A stretch of 64,000 bases of DNA from Vibrio hepatarius (GTDB lineage Bacteria > Pseudomonadota > Gammaproteobacteria > Enterobacterales > Vibrionaceae), in assembly GCF_018860525.1 (NCBI RefSeq), contig NZ_JAHKPM010000044.1:52938-116937 (forward strand). The letters run 5' to 3'. Of the stretch, positions 47,859-58,400 are shown in pieces. The first letter of the stretch is position 1. Each line of letters opens with the position of its first letter. Under the pieces are notes generated by a model that had not been told where the DNA came from, did not search any database, and saw only the letters and a list, made by a program, of their open reading frames with translations. The position numbers and the translations under genes were made by a program.

Positions 47859-49700
47859 CTAGTCCTCTAGCTTAGACTTGTCTCGTACTGCACCTTTGTC
47901 AGCACTAGTCGCCATGCTTGCGTATGCTTTGAGGGCAAACGAAACTTCGCGTTGGCGATCAACTGGTTTCCAGCCCAGATCGTCTTGTTTAGCGCGGCGA
48001 TCAATAAGCTCTTGATCTGACACTTGCAAAGAGATTGAGCGGTTTGGAATGTCAATCGCAATGATGTCTCCTTGCTTGACTAGACCAATTGCACCACCAT
48101 TGGCTGCTTCTGGTGAGGCATGGCCAATAGACAGTCCCGATGTGCCCCCAGAGAATCGGCCATCTGTAAGTAGAGCACACTCTTTGCCTAAGCCCATCGA
48201 TTTAAGGTAGGTGGTTGGATACAGCATTTCTTGCATCCCTGGGCCGCCTTTGGGGCCTTCATAACGAATTATGACAACGTTGCCAGCTTTGACTTTTCCG
48301 CCTAGTATACCTTCCACGGCATCTTCTTGGCTCTCAAACACAATCGCTGGACCAGTGAATTTGAGATTGCTTTCATCGACGCCAGCTGTCTTAACTATAC
48401 AGCCATCTAGAGCAATATTACCCGATAGAACCGCAAGCCCACCCTCTTGGCTAAAGGCGTTGTCTTTTGTTCTAATGCAACCAGCAACTCTGTCATCATC
48501 GAGGCGATCCCAGCGACAATCCTGAGAGAAAGCTTTGGTGGTACGAATACCCGCAGGACCTGCTCGAAAAAACTTCAGAACGTCAGCGTCCTCAGTTTGT
48601 ATTATGTCATATCTGGCCAGTTGTTCTTTCATTGAAAGGCCAAGCACAGTGCGAGTGTCATTATGCAAGAGGCCTGCTCGATCTAGTTCACCGAGAATGG
48701 CCATCACCCCCCCAGCACGGTGGACATCCTCCATGTGATATTTAGGAGTAGATGGCGCGACTTTACATAAATGTGGAACTTGTCGAGACAGGCGATCAAT
48801 ATCATCCATATCGAAGTCGATTTCGCCTTCCTGCGCAGCGGCAACTAAATGAAGTATGGTGTTGGTTGAGCCCCCCATAGCAATATCTAACGCCATGGCA
48901 TTTTCAAACGCATCAAAGTTGGCAATGTTGCGCGGTAGTGCTGACTCATCGTCTTGCTCGTAGTAGCGACGCGTAAGCTCAACGATACGTTTACCTGCAT
49001 TAATAAATAAAGCTTCACGATCAGCGTGAGTGGCGAGCATGGAGCCGTTACCAGGTTGCGACAAACCAAGCGCTTCAGTTAGACAGTTCATTGAGTTGGC
49101 GGTGAACATACCAGAGCATGAACCACATGTTGGACAGGCTGAGCGTTCTACCTGTTCACTTTGCTCATCAGAGACTTTAGGATCGGCACCTTGAATCATG
49201 GCGTCGACTAAATCGAGTTTGATCAGTTGATCTGAAAGCTTGGTTTTACCTGCTTCCATTGGGCCACCTGAAACAAAGATCACAGGAATGTTGAGGCGCA
49301 TTGACGCCATCAACATTCCTGGAGTAATTTTGTCACAGTTTGATATACACACCATGGCATCTGCGCAATGAGCATTAACCATATATTCGACTGAATCGGC
49401 AATCAGTTCACGTGATGGCAGTGAGTACAACATGCCACCATGACCCATGGCAATACCATCATCTACAGCAATAGTATTGAACTCTTTGGCGATACCACCA
49501 GCTTTCTCTATTTCACCAGCGACCAGTTGGCCCATGTCTTTAAGGTGTACGTGGCCTGGTACAAACTGGGTGAAAGAGTTCACTACTGCGATAATTGGTT
49601 TACCAAAGTCTTCATCTTTTACGCCAGTTGCACGCCATAGAGCACGAGCGCCTGCCATGTTGCGACCGTGAGTGGTGGTTGCTGATCTATATTTAGGCAT
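47859..49700 (-). CDS. ilvD: Dihydroxy-acid dehydratase
   Basis: 613-aa Fe-S dehydratase making 2-oxo acids for valine and isoleucine. Cluster/active-site cysteines are in [12 protein letters not shown] (about 120-131) and [18 protein letters not shown] (about 192-209); the Mg-binding lysine region follows QEGEID. Conserved C-terminal [20 protein letters not shown] present. 27 bp after ilvE. Confidence 0.97.
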   Translation of the reverse strand: MPKYRSATTTHGRNMAGARALWRATGVKDEDFGKPIIAVVNSFTQFVPGHVHLKDMGQLVAGEIEKAGGIAKEFNTIAVDDGIAMGHGGMLYSLPSRELIADSVEYMVNAHCADAMVCISNCDKITPGMLMASMRLNIPVIFVSGGPMEAGKTKLSDQLIKLDLVDAMIQGADPKVSDEQSEQVERSACPTCGSCSGMFTANSMNCLTEALGLSQPGNGSMLATHADREALFINAGKRIVELTRRYYEQDDESALPRNIANFDAFENAMALDIAMGGSTNTILHLVAAAQEGEIDFDMDDIDRLSRQVPHLCKVAPSTPKYHMEDVHRAGGVMAILGELDRAGLLHNDTRTVLGLSMKEQLARYDIIQTEDADVLKFFRAGPAGIRTTKAFSQDCRWDRLDDDRVAGCIRTKDNAFSQEGGLAVLSGNIALDGCIVKTAGVDESNLKFTGPAIVFESQEDAVEGILGGKVKAGNVVIIRYEGPKGGPGMQEMLYPTTYLKSMGLGKECALLTDGRFSGGTSGLSIGHASPEAANGGAIGLVKQGDIIAIDIPNRSISLQVSDQELIDRRAKQDDLGWKPVDRQREVSFALKAYASMATSADKGAVRDKSKLED

Positions 49701-49727
49701 TCTACTACTTCCTTAATTTGCCGTGTC

Positions 49728-50657
49728 TTATGGGTGGACGTAATCTAACCAGTCCCACTTATCTTCTGTGGTGCCATTGAAAAGTCCAAAGTAAGCTTCT
49801 TGGAGCTCTTTTGTGATTGGGCCGCGCTTACCGCTGCCGATTTCCATTTTATCGATAGTCGCAACAGGAACGACCTCTGCTGCGGTACCCGTCATAAATA
49901 CTTCGTCTGCGAGATAAAGTGCTTCGCGAGCAATGTTAGTTTCTTGCACTTGGTAGCCTCTATCGCGAGCGAGTGTCATGATTGAATCACGAGTGATGCC
50001 CGGTAGGATAGCACTGGTTGCTGGAGGGGTGGTGATAACACCATTCTTGACGACGAAAATGTTCTCGCCAGCTCCTTCCGATAAATAGCCATCGACGCTC
50101 AGAGCAATTCCTTCATCATAGCCGTTACGACGAGCTTCACCACCCACGAGCAAAGAAGATAGGTAATTACCACCCGCCTTTGCTGCGGTAGGAATGGTAT
50201 TAGGTGCAGCTCGGTTCCAACTCGATATCATGGCATCAACGCCTTTTTCTAACGCTTCTTCACCTAAGTAAGAGCCCCAAGGGAAAGCTGCAATGATTAA
50301 GTCCATTGCAGTACCTTGAGGTGGGCAAACACCAAGACCTACGTTGCCAACAAAACCTAACGGGCGAATATAAGCACTATCAAGTTTGTTTTCACGCAGT
50401 GTTTCACGGGTTGCTTCCATGATTTCATCTACGCTATATGGAATGGGGAAGCGGTAAATTTTGGCAGAATCTTTAAGCCTTTTTGCATGTTCGCGGTGGC
50501 GGAAGATTATTGGTCCTTTGGGAGTGTTGTAACAACGTACGCCTTCAAATACTGAAGTGCCGTAGTGCATTGCATGAGTCAAGACGTGAACATTCGCCTC
50601 TCCCCAAGGAACTAATTCACCGTTAAACCAGATGTAATCCGCTGTTTTTGTAGCCAT
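49728..50657 (-). CDS. ilvE: Branched-chain amino acid aminotransferase
   Basis: 309-aa fold-type IV PLP transaminase for Ile, Val and Leu. FNGELVPWGEANVHVLTHAMHYGTSVFEGVRCY opens the enzyme and the PLP lysine is in AKAGGNYLSSLL (about residue 160). Length equals the E. coli enzyme. 12 bp after ilvM. Confidence 0.97.
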   Translation of the reverse strand: MATKTADYIWFNGELVPWGEANVHVLTHAMHYGTSVFEGVRCYNTPKGPIIFRHREHAKRLKDSAKIYRFPIPYSVDEIMEATRETLRENKLDSAYIRPLGFVGNVGLGVCPPQGTAMDLIIAAFPWGSYLGEEALEKGVDAMISSWNRAAPNTIPTAAKAGGNYLSSLLVGGEARRNGYDEGIALSVDGYLSEGAGENIFVVKNGVITTPPATSAILPGITRDSIMTLARDRGYQVQETNIAREALYLADEVFMTGTAAEVVPVATIDKMEIGSGKRGPITKELQEAYFGLFNGTTEDKWDWLDYVHP

Positions 50658-50669
50658 TCTTGCCTTCCT

Positions 50670-50954
50670 TTATGCGCAAACTTTTTGCTGAAGATTGTTG
50701 TTTGGTAGTTGATTACTCGCAATTTGAGTCACCTCAACAGTACGCACATCCCAGAGTTTTTCAATTTGATTAGTCAGGAAAGAGATTGGCCTATCGCTAT
50801 CAACTATGATTTCAACACTGGCAATCTTACTTTCGTGATTCTGTGTCCCTGCAACTTGCCTTACTATGAAGCCACGGTGACGAACAACTCTTAGGACGCG
50901 TTCAAGTAAAACGGGTTTATCGTCTGCTTTTATGTCGATTAGGTATCTTTCCAT
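50670..50954 (-). CDS. ilvM: Acetolactate synthase II small (regulatory) subunit
   Basis: 94-aa ACT-domain subunit (MERYLIDIKADDKPVLLERVLRV...) activating the IlvG catalytic subunit. The ATG at 50954 begins one base after the ilvG stop, with GGAGA inside the ilvG end; the frame runs further upstream into ilvG but that is not used. Coupled translation with ilvG is expected. Confidence 0.94.
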   Translation of the reverse strand: MERYLIDIKADDKPVLLERVLRVVRHRGFIVRQVAGTQNHESKIASVEIIVDSDRPISFLTNQIEKLWDVRTVEVTQIASNQLPNNNLQQKVCA

Positions 50955-50955
50955 T

Positions 50956-52602
50956 TTACGTGTTCTCCAGCATATCATTATTTGAAGCACCTGGTGGTAC
51001 TAGTGGCCATACGTTTTCCTCTTCGTCGATCATGACATGAAGTAAGTATGACGTCTCACTTGCCAGCATTTCTCTAATTGCAGGCCCAACTTCTGATTTG
51101 GTTGAAATCGTTTTTCCAGGAATATCAAACGCTTTTGCTAAAGTGATGAAATCTGGGTTGTCATCCAAAATGGTTTCACTGTGGCGCCCATCAAAAAACA
51201 GTGATTGCCACTGACGAACCATGCCAAGGCGTTGATTATTTAATAGAACAATTTTTACTGGTATTTGACGACGCTTAAGAGTTCCCAGTTCTTGAATATT
51301 CATCATGAAAGAGCCATCACCTGTAATAAGGATAGACTGGTCATCAGGCCGAGCGACAGCGGCTCCCATTGCAGCAGGCAGACCAAAACCCATGGTGCCT
51401 AAGCCAGCAGAAGTGATAAAATTTTGTGGTTGACGAGGTTGGATATGTTGCGCCGCCCACATTTGGTGTTGACCAACATCTGTAGATACTATTGAGCTAT
51501 CTGGCATCATGTCTGATAACTGTTTAAGTAAGCTAGGAGCGAATATGAGTTCACCTGGATGATCATATCGCCACTTGAAACCGCTGCGTAGACTTTCACT
51601 GTGCTTGACCCATGGAGTGATATTTTGTGTTAGTTCAAGTTGTGGAAGTGTTTCTCTTATTTCACCACGCAGAGGCGCATTAGCATGACGCAGTTTATTG
51701 ATCTCTGCGGCATCTATATCTACGTGTACTACACGAGCATGAGGGGCAAAGGTTTCAAGCTTACCTGTGACTCGATCATCGAATCTAGCACCGACAGCAA
51801 TCAATAAGTCGCATTCCTGAACCACTAAATTAGCTGCTTTTGTACCGTGCATTCCTAGCATGCCTAGATAATGAGGGTCATGACGCTCGATGGTCCCCAA
51901 GCCTTTTAATGTACTGACTGAGGGCATCGGATTTAAGCGCAAAAACTCACGAACTACGCTGGTTGCTTTACCAAGCTGGACACCCCCACCGACGTAGAGA
52001 ACTGGTCGTGTGCTTTGTGATAATAATTCTTGGGCTGCAATGATTGCGTCTTCTTTTGGTTCAGGGGAACGCGGTGGAGCAAGGGAAGGCAATACACTAA
52101 CCGGTGCTTGAGCAAGTTGTACATCTTTTGCTATGTCGACAATCACAGGTCCAGGTCTGCCAGCTTTTGCTACTTCAAAGGCTTCTGCGAGTGTTGGGGC
52201 GAGATCCTCTATATCTGTGACAAGATAGCTGTGTTTAGTGCAAGAGAGTGACATGCCGATGACATCCATCTCTTGAAAAGCATCTGTACCTATATGAGAA
52301 CTTGCTACTTGGCCTGTAATTGCCACCATAGGGATGGAATCCATTAAAGCATCGGCTAGTCCAGTAACTAAATTGGTCGCCCCTGGTCCCGAGGTAGCCA
52401 TGCAAACGGCCACATCTTGGGTTGCACGGGCCATACCAATAGCAGCCATTGCAGCGCCTTGTTCATGGCGACAAAGTATATGTTCAACACCGCCATCATA
52501 GAGCGCATCATAAATTGGCATAATGGCACCACCTGGGTAGCCAAATACCGTTTTTATACCTTGTTGTTTTAGAGCCGATACAACTAATTCAGCACCTGTC
52601 AT
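50956..52602 (-). CDS. ilvG: Acetolactate synthase II large (catalytic) subunit
   Basis: 548-aa ThDP-dependent enzyme condensing pyruvate with pyruvate or 2-oxobutanoate. The catalytic Glu is in [15 protein letters not shown] (about residue 47) and the ThDP-Mg motif is [18 protein letters not shown] (about 425-445). The start MTGAELVV matches E. coli IlvG in position and total length (548). The reading frame is intact, unlike the frameshifted ilvG of E. coli K-12. First structural gene behind the ilvL attenuator. Confidence 0.96.
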   Translation of the reverse strand: MTGAELVVSALKQQGIKTVFGYPGGAIMPIYDALYDGGVEHILCRHEQGAAMAAIGMARATQDVAVCMATSGPGATNLVTGLADALMDSIPMVAITGQVASSHIGTDAFQEMDVIGMSLSCTKHSYLVTDIEDLAPTLAEAFEVAKAGRPGPVIVDIAKDVQLAQAPVSVLPSLAPPRSPEPKEDAIIAAQELLSQSTRPVLYVGGGVQLGKATSVVREFLRLNPMPSVSTLKGLGTIERHDPHYLGMLGMHGTKAANLVVQECDLLIAVGARFDDRVTGKLETFAPHARVVHVDIDAAEINKLRHANAPLRGEIRETLPQLELTQNITPWVKHSESLRSGFKWRYDHPGELIFAPSLLKQLSDMMPDSSIVSTDVGQHQMWAAQHIQPRQPQNFITSAGLGTMGFGLPAAMGAAVARPDDQSILITGDGSFMMNIQELGTLKRRQIPVKIVLLNNQRLGMVRQWQSLFFDGRHSETILDDNPDFITLAKAFDIPGKTISTKSEVGPAIREMLASETSYLLHVMIDEEENVWPLVPPGASNNDMLENT

Positions 52603-52748
52603 TGAGCGCCCCCATCTTGCTTCGTGTTTTTTGTTGTGTTGCACCTCATGTGCGTTCCCCATTCTTCCTGCTCGTTATTGGTCGAGCTAATGTTTCCGAC
52701 TTATTTAAAATTGTGATTATTCTCTTGCTGATAGCAGCATTTAAGTTG

Positions 52749-52786
52749 AAAAAAAACCCCGGACTTTTCAGTGCGGGGTTTTTTTA
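52749..52786 (-). terminator. ilv operon attenuator
   Basis: Stem CCCCG (52757-52761) with CGGGG (52774-52778), extended outward by A/T pairs and inward by AC/GT across one mismatch. On the minus strand the stem ends in a run of eight T. It lies between the ilvL stop and ilvG, about 150 nt upstream of the ilvG start. CCCCGC of its 5' arm can alternatively pair with GCGGGG in ilvL (52817-52822), giving an antiterminator. Confidence 0.88.
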
Positions 52787-52797
52787 AAACTTGGTGT

Positions 52798-52887
52798 TTA
52801 TTTTTTGCCCACCAGCCCCCGCGCGGAATCAATAATGACCACGATAATCAGGTTAATTAGTACGTTAATGTGAGCGTTAATATTCAT
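52798..52887 (-). CDS. ilvL: ilv operon leader peptide IlvL
   Basis: A 29-codon ORF, MNINAHINVLINLIIVVIID then SARGLVGKK. It holds six consecutive regulatory codons (Ile-Ile-Val-Val-Ile-Ile, codons 14-19) and 14 branched-chain residues of 29. This is the expected attenuation peptide: shortage of charged Ile/Val/Leu tRNA would stall ribosomes over codons 10-19 and favour the antiterminator. The ribosome site is weak. Its sequence differs from E. coli IlvL (32 aa), but the logic and position are the same. Confidence 0.9.
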   Translation of the reverse strand: MNINAHINVLINLIIVVIIDSARGLVGKK

Positions 52888-52919
52888 CTGTTTTTATGAT
52901 GCTTTATATGTGTAATTTG

Positions 52920-52948
52920 ATACTAAATGTTTACACCCTTAGTGTTAA
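52920..52948 (-). promoter_or_regulatory. Probable ilvL-GMEDA promoter
   Basis: Minus-strand TTAACA (52943-52948) and TAGTAT (52920-52925) with a 17-bp spacer, 33 bp upstream of ilvL. Best candidate in an A/T-rich intergenic region that also contains the comM promoter on the plus strand. Confidence 0.45.
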
Positions 52949-53090
52949 CACAGATTTCTGTTATATGACAAGAAAAATATCATTCTTTTTTCACATTATT
53001 TCATTATCTCAGTGCGCTATATAACAAGCTTAATAAAAAATAAATTAACTATCAGATAGATAATTTAATGATGTGGGAGTGAGATAAAGT

Positions 53091-54614
53091 ATGGGACTTG
53101 CGATTATTTATAGCCGAGCATCGGTCGGTGTAGAAGCCCCGTTAGTTACAGTGGAAGTACATATTAGCAATGGTATGCCTGGTTTTACCTTAGTGGGTTT
53201 GCCTGAAACTACGGTAAAGGAATCAAGGGATCGAGTAAGAAGTGCGATAATTAACTCGCGATTTGAATTTCCAGCGAAGCGAATTACGGTCAATTTAGCT
53301 CCCGCAGATTTACCTAAAGAAGGAGGACGCTTTGATTTGCCAATCGCTCTTGGCATTTTGGTAGCTTCAGATCAAATCCCTGCAGCTGATTTACCTAACA
53401 GAGAGTTTATAGGTGAATTGGCACTATCGGGGAAACTTCGTAAAGTGAAGGGGGTTTTACCTGCAGCGTTAGCAGCCAATAGGGAGCAAAGAAGCTTAGT
53501 TGTACCTCATTTTAATGGTGATCAAGCAGCTTTAGTGGGGCGAGATGTACATCGGTCCGCTGATAGCTTACTTGAAGTTTGTTCTGATATATGTGGTCAG
53601 AAAAAACTGACGTTATATCAGACAAGTAAATGCATTCAATTAATTGAACAAGACCGTGACCTACAAGATATAATCGGTCAACAGCAAGGAAAGCGAGCAC
53701 TTGAGATCGCCGCTGCGGGTAATCATAACTTACTCTTCTTAGGTCCTCCAGGTACCGGAAAAACTATGCTGGCTTCGCGTCTATGTGACTTGTTGCCAGA
53801 GATGACCGAAGAGGAAGCGATGGAAACCGCATCTGTTGCCTCCCTGACCCAGCAAGACATTCATGCGCTTAATTGGAAGAAGCGTCCGTTTCGCGCACCT
53901 CATCATTCAAGCTCTATGGCTGCTTTAGTTGGTGGAGGAACGATCCCTAGGCCGGGTGAAATCTCTTTGGCGCACAATGGTTTGCTTTTCTTAGATGAAA
54001 TACCAGAATTTGAAAGAAAAGTATTGGACTCGCTACGGGAGCCTTTGGAGTCGGGAGAAATAATTATCTCAAGAGCTCAAGGTAAAACTCGTTTTCCAGC
54101 AAGGTTTCAGCTGGTTGGAGCCTTAAATCCCAGTCCAACAGGATATTATGAAGGTAATCATTCTAGAGCTAATCCACAAATTATTCTGCGCTATCTCAGC
54201 CGACTTTCTGGCCCATTATTAGATCGCTTTGACATGTCGATAGAAATCCCTGGGTTACCGAAAGGAACATTGTCAGAAGGGGGAGAGCGTGGAGAGCCTA
54301 CACAAGCCGTTAAAATAAGAGTCGCAAGTGCGAGGAGCTATATGCTTGAGAGGTCTGGAAAGGTTAATGCCTTATTGGGAAGCCGAGAAATGGAGCAGTA
54401 TTGTCCACTTGAAAAACAAGATGCGCAATTCCTAGAGAGTGCATTGCATCAACTTGGGCTATCGATACGGGCCTATCATCGCATTATAAAAGTAGCGCGA
54501 ACCATAGCCGATCTTGATGGAAAAGAGTGTATTACTCGGCATCACCTTGCTGAAGCGCTTGGTTATAGAGCAATGGATCGCTTGCTGAAACAATTGAATT
54601 CTCAGGCAGTATAA
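53091..54614 (+). CDS. comM: ComM/YifB AAA+ ATPase (Mg chelatase-like)
   Basis: 507-aa protein. An N-terminal Lon-like/ChlI domain (VEVHISNGMPGFTLVGLPETTVKESRDRVRSAI) is followed by an AAA+ core with Walker A FLGPPGTGKTMLASRL near residue 217 and Walker B GLLFLDEIPEF near 300. In Vibrio cholerae ComM is a hexameric helicase promoting branch migration during natural transformation. Divergent from ilvL. Confidence 0.94.
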   Translation: MGLAIIYSRASVGVEAPLVTVEVHISNGMPGFTLVGLPETTVKESRDRVRSAIINSRFEFPAKRITVNLAPADLPKEGGRFDLPIALGILVASDQIPAADLPNREFIGELALSGKLRKVKGVLPAALAANREQRSLVVPHFNGDQAALVGRDVHRSADSLLEVCSDICGQKKLTLYQTSKCIQLIEQDRDLQDIIGQQQGKRALEIAAAGNHNLLFLGPPGTGKTMLASRLCDLLPEMTEEEAMETASVASLTQQDIHALNWKKRPFRAPHHSSSMAALVGGGTIPRPGEISLAHNGLLFLDEIPEFERKVLDSLREPLESGEIIISRAQGKTRFPARFQLVGALNPSPTGYYEGNHSRANPQIILRYLSRLSGPLLDRFDMSIEIPGLPKGTLSEGGERGEPTQAVKIRVASARSYMLERSGKVNALLGSREMEQYCPLEKQDAQFLESALHQLGLSIRAYHRIIKVARTIADLDGKECITRHHLAEALGYRAMDRLLKQLNSQAV

Positions 54615-54635
54615 TGGCCCACAATATATGGGCCA
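54615..54635. terminator. Bidirectional terminator between comM and the outer-membrane barrel gene
   Basis: TGGCCCA (54615-54621), loop CAATATA, TGGGCCA (54629-54635), followed by GCTCTTTT on the plus strand. Confidence 0.75.
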
Positions 54636-54641
54636 GCTCTT

Positions 54642-55628
54642 TTAGAACTTGTAGTTCATACCTACAGTCAACAAGTACTGCTTTGTATCGTAGAAATCAA
54701 TGTTTGAATCCGACTCTGTATAGCCTGAAAGAGAAATGAAAGACCAGTTTTTCCAACCCATAAAGTTTTTATATTCGTATGCGGCGAATAAGCTCAATTC
54801 ATCTTCGTCACGAACTTTACCGTAGATGGGGTTGGTGCCATCGAAAGAACGATTGGTATAACCGGCTGTTAGTGCTAGCTGGTGTCTATCGAATATTCTT
54901 AGATAGGTTAGTTCACCGCCGACGGAAGTTAAAGAGTTAGCGTCGCCATCTGCATCAGTTTTGATATAAGTGAGAGAAGGTTTTATGAAAGAGGTCTTAC
55001 TTATCGGTTGGCGAAAATCGCCTTTAACATAGATGGATGTAGAGTCTCGCTGCAAGGTATTGATGTCTTCAGATGTTAGGCCTGAGTATGAAGTTCCAGA
55101 CTGTTCATTTTCTACATCTCTACTGGCATACGCCGTATCTAAGCTAAATCTAGAACCCATTATATTATTGAACTTAAGACGAAATGCATTGCCTTTTTCA
55201 TCTGTAGTTTGGCGCTCTTGGTTGGTTAAGAAAGGGTCTGCCCATGTATCAGTGGGCATGATCGTTGGTAGAAATGAGGCGTCAATAATGGTTCCCGAAT
55301 CTAATTCTTGTTTATACCCAACTTCAAGAATTAGAGTACCTACAGCGATATCTTCTCGAGATGTACCAACATAGAACTGTTTGTCTGAGCTTGCACCAAA
55401 GGTATAGGCCAATGAACCAAGCGGTAGTGCTAGTCCACCACTATCTTCATTAGCATTTTGGTTGACATCAGTAATGACTTTATCACCATTAGTATTAAGA
55501 TTAGAAGTTGTTGAAGCAAAGCCTGCACTGAGTGCTAACTCCCCACCAAGTCCAGAGTGCTCTGCAAGCTGTGCCTGAACAGAAGATGTTATCATCGCAA
55601 GAGCTAACAGCGAGAGTTTGGTTTTCAT
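54642..55628 (-). CDS. Outer-membrane beta-barrel protein, DUF2860-like
   Basis: 328-aa exported protein. A signal peptide (MKTKLSLLALAMITSSVQA) precedes GLGGELALSAGFAS and then alternating amphipathic strands typical of a barrel; the C-terminus LLTVGMNYKF ends in Phe, the outer-membrane assembly signature. It resembles the DUF2860 family I associate with vibrios; function unknown. Monocistronic, convergent with comM. Confidence 0.75.
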   Translation of the reverse strand: MKTKLSLLALAMITSSVQAQLAEHSGLGGELALSAGFASTTSNLNTNGDKVITDVNQNANEDSGGLALPLGSLAYTFGASSDKQFYVGTSREDIAVGTLILEVGYKQELDSGTIIDASFLPTIMPTDTWADPFLTNQERQTTDEKGNAFRLKFNNIMGSRFSLDTAYASRDVENEQSGTSYSGLTSEDINTLQRDSTSIYVKGDFRQPISKTSFIKPSLTYIKTDADGDANSLTSVGGELTYLRIFDRHQLALTAGYTNRSFDGTNPIYGKVRDEDELSLFAAYEYKNFMGWKNWSFISLSGYTESDSNIDFYDTKQYLLTVGMNYKF

Positions 55629-55838
55629 CGGGTGATTTCCTTGTCATTTAATTATCGGTCGTTGGTTAGTATTTGGAGGTATTCTCGCAGAACTTGTCTG
55701 ACCTGAGTCAGAGAGAGTACAAAACTCTGTCATATCGATTTCAATATGACCTCGACATTGTATAATTACACGCTGTTTTCTTCTTAAATAGATGAATTCT
55801 TATAAATTCTACTCGAGATCTCATAATTACTTAACGCT

Positions 55839-56723
55839 ATGTTTGTATATCTACTTCTTGTATTGAATATCACCTTAGTCATTTTGAATTCTGCATTTTG
55901 TTCTATCGCAATATGTATGATTGCATTGGCTAAATTAACCTTACCAACCAGTAGTTTGAAAGCAAAGTCAACCACAATGGCTAATCGAGTGATGTGGTTA
56001 TGGGCAACAATGAACTCTGGCATTTTAACCGTATCCAATGATATCGAATGGGATGTGGAGGTGGAGGACGGTTTGCGCAAAGATGGTTGGTATTTGTTAA
56101 TTAGCAATCATTTAAGTTGGACCGATATTGTGGTTCTCTGTTGTGTGTTTAAAGACCGCATTCCTATGCCAAAATTCTTTCTTAAGCAACAGTTATTATA
56201 TGTGCCATTTATCGGTATGGCTTGTTGGGCTTTGGATATGCCTTTTATGCGCCGTTATTCTAGAGAATACTTGATTCGTCACCCAGGAAAGCGCGGTCAA
56301 GATTTAGATACAACACGACGCTCTTGCACAAAATTTAAGCACACACCAACCACTGTAGTGAATTATGTTGAGGGAACACGTTTTACCGTTCAGAAGCAAA
56401 AAATAGGTCAAGCAGGATACCAATACTTGCTGCAACCAAAAAGTGGAGGTATTGCTTATACCTTAGCTGCAATGGGGGAACAATTTGATAATATTATTGA
56501 TGTTACTCTGGCTTATCCGCGCAATAGTAAGAGTCCATTTCGGGACTTATTATCAGGGCGCATGACAAAAGTGGTTGTGCGCAGCCAAATATTACCAGTT
56601 GATGGTGCTATGCGTGGTGACTATTTTAACGACAAGCCATATAAGCGTCAGTTTCAGCGCTGGCTTGGTGGTGTATGGCAAGAGAAAGATGAGCGGCTTA
56701 AGAAAATCCATCAAAGTAAGTAG
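55839..56723 (+). CDS. yihG: YihG-type lysophosphatidic acid acyltransferase
   Basis: 294-aa PlsC-superfamily acyltransferase with N-terminal hydrophobic segments. The HX4D motif is NHLSWTDIVVL (about residue 88-98), followed by FLKQQLLYVPFIGMACWALDMPFMRRYSR and the EGT block VNYVEGTRFT (about 175-185). Aligns with E. coli YihG across its length from memory; YihG affects membrane phospholipid composition. Convergent with dsbA. Confidence 0.9.
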   Translation: MFVYLLLVLNITLVILNSAFCSIAICMIALAKLTLPTSSLKAKSTTMANRVMWLWATMNSGILTVSNDIEWDVEVEDGLRKDGWYLLISNHLSWTDIVVLCCVFKDRIPMPKFFLKQQLLYVPFIGMACWALDMPFMRRYSREYLIRHPGKRGQDLDTTRRSCTKFKHTPTTVVNYVEGTRFTVQKQKIGQAGYQYLLQPKSGGIAYTLAAMGEQFDNIIDVTLAYPRNSKSPFRDLLSGRMTKVVVRSQILPVDGAMRGDYFNDKPYKRQFQRWLGGVWQEKDERLKKIHQSK

Positions 56724-56733
56724 CTGGTATGGG

Positions 56734-56767
56734 AGCAGCAAAGGGAGAGTTGCCTTCCTTTGCTGCT
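56734..56767. terminator. Bidirectional terminator between yihG and dsbA
   Basis: AGCAGCAAAGG (56734-56744) and CCTTTGCTGCT (56757-56767), perfect 11-bp stem with 12-nt loop, in the gap between convergent genes. Confidence 0.8.
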
Positions 56768-56780
56768 TTAATTATGATGA

Positions 56781-57383
56781 TTACTTCTTAGATAGTAGGA
56801 AGTTAACCAATTCGATATACTCATCTATCGTTTTAAGTCCCTGGGCCTCAACAAGATATTTGTTGTTAACTATCACGGCAGGTACCCCTGATAGACCACT
56901 TTGTGTGAATTGCTTATTAAAACGGCGCACCATGGAATCAACTGCAAAACCCTTGAATGCTGCATCGAACTTTTTGGCATCAATGCCTTCATCTAGAAAA
57001 ATTTGGCGCAGTTCTTGTTCGTTTTGTGGTGGCTTATGCATATTATGAATTCGATTGAACATGACCGGGATCATCTTACTTTCAGCTTTCAGCGCGACCA
57101 TTGTGGCGTAGGCCTTACTCATGGGCCCACCCATACTGCCCCCCATAAAAGACACATGGACTTTTTGAAATTTTGCATCTTCGGGGAGTTGAGCTTTTAG
57201 CTGCTGAATGATGGGCTCAAAGGTGTTGCAATGTGGACAAAAGAAGGAAAAGAATTCCGTGACAGTAGGCTTTTTTGAAGCCTCAAGTTCAAGGGTTTTG
57301 TAGTGATCTCCTTCTTTGAATTGGGCAGCATTTACTGACATGCTCAGCATAACGGTTGCGACAAGTGCAAACAGCTTTTTCAT
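56781..57383 (-). CDS. dsbA: Thiol:disulfide oxidoreductase DsbA
   Basis: 200-aa periplasmic oxidase. A signal peptide ([19 protein letters not shown]) leads to a thioredoxin fold with the CPHC active site in [14 protein letters not shown] (about residue 49-52) and the cis-Pro loop SGVPAVIV. The start at 57383 has GGAG upstream. Introduces disulfides into exported proteins; homologous to V. cholerae TcpG. 30 bp after srkA, as in the E. coli srkA-dsbA operon. Confidence 0.96.
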   Translation of the reverse strand: MKKLFALVATVMLSMSVNAAQFKEGDHYKTLELEASKKPTVTEFFSFFCPHCNTFEPIIQQLKAQLPEDAKFQKVHVSFMGGSMGGPMSKAYATMVALKAESKMIPVMFNRIHNMHKPPQNEQELRQIFLDEGIDAKKFDAAFKGFAVDSMVRRFNKQFTQSGLSGVPAVIVNNKYLVEAQGLKTIDEYIELVNFLLSKK

Positions 57384-57413
57384 TGTTGACTCCATGTTGG
57401 TTATTTTAGCTTC

Positions 57414-58400
57414 TTACCACTGTGGCAGAAGTGACAGTGGTGGCTCACTTAGTGCCGATATTTGTTCTTTGAAAGCAAGTACTTGGCTTTCCCAGTATTT
57501 TGCATCATTGAACCAAGGGAAGGCGATAGGAAAGGCAGGGTCTTGCCACCTTTTGGTCAGCCACGCCATATAATGCACCATGCGTAGACCGCGTAAAGGT
57601 TCAATTAGTTTCAATTCGTTAGCATCAAAGTCGTTAAATTCTTGGTATGCTTCCAAGATAATGTCCAGTTGCATTAGTTTTTCAGAGCGCTCACCACTTA
57701 GCATCATCCATAAATCTTGAATGGCAGGGCCGTTACGAGAATCATCGAGATCAACAAACATAGGTCCCTCAAGCCACAAAATATTGCCAGGATGGCAGTC
57801 ACCATGAAGGCGAATGACTGGGTAAGACTCTTGCCAGTGTTGCTTAATCGATTCAATTAACAAATCTAAATCATTGAAAAAAGCAGCTTCCAAGTGAGAG
57901 GGAATAAATTGCGCTTGTTCAAGCAATTTTCGTGGTTGGTATAAGTATTCATCTAGACTAATGGTGGGCCTGTGCTGAAATGGCGCTTTAGAGCCGACTT
58001 GATGGATTCGACCAAGAAATCGTCCTACTCCTTCGAGTTGTTTTAGGTTGTCGACTTCAAATTGCCTCCCTCCGACGCTTGTAAAAAGAGCAAAGAGATA
58101 ACCTTGATATTTATGCAGAGTTTGTCCTTGGATTTTTATTGGTGGAGCTACGGGGATATCAGCTTCGACTAACTCTATTGTGAAATCATGCTCTTCTTGG
58201 ATTTGCAATAAACCCCATCGTTCTGGTCGATAAAACTTAACGACATATCGGTGGTGTTGTTCATCGGTAAACTGATATACACGGTTTTCATAACTATTGA
58301 GCGGTAAGAAACCTGACTCTGCACGAATTCCAATGCTTTCTATGGCGTACCACATAAAGTCTGGAGTTAAAGCGTTAAAGTTAAAAGCTTGTTGTGGCAT
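57414..58400 (-). CDS. srkA: Stress response kinase A (SrkA/YihE)
   Basis: 328-aa kinase of the APH/choline-kinase fold. The catalytic loop is VIRLHGDCHPGNILW (about residue 195-210) and the metal-binding MFVDLDDSRNGP follows. E. coli SrkA counters MazF-linked stress death and is a Cpx target upstream of dsbA. The same order here supports the assignment. Confidence 0.93.
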   Translation of the reverse strand: MPQQAFNFNALTPDFMWYAIESIGIRAESGFLPLNSYENRVYQFTDEQHHRYVVKFYRPERWGLLQIQEEHDFTIELVEADIPVAPPIKIQGQTLHKYQGYLFALFTSVGGRQFEVDNLKQLEGVGRFLGRIHQVGSKAPFQHRPTISLDEYLYQPRKLLEQAQFIPSHLEAAFFNDLDLLIESIKQHWQESYPVIRLHGDCHPGNILWLEGPMFVDLDDSRNGPAIQDLWMMLSGERSEKLMQLDIILEAYQEFNDFDANELKLIEPLRGLRMVHYMAWLTKRWQDPAFPIAFPWFNDAKYWESQVLAFKEQISALSEPPLSLLPQW

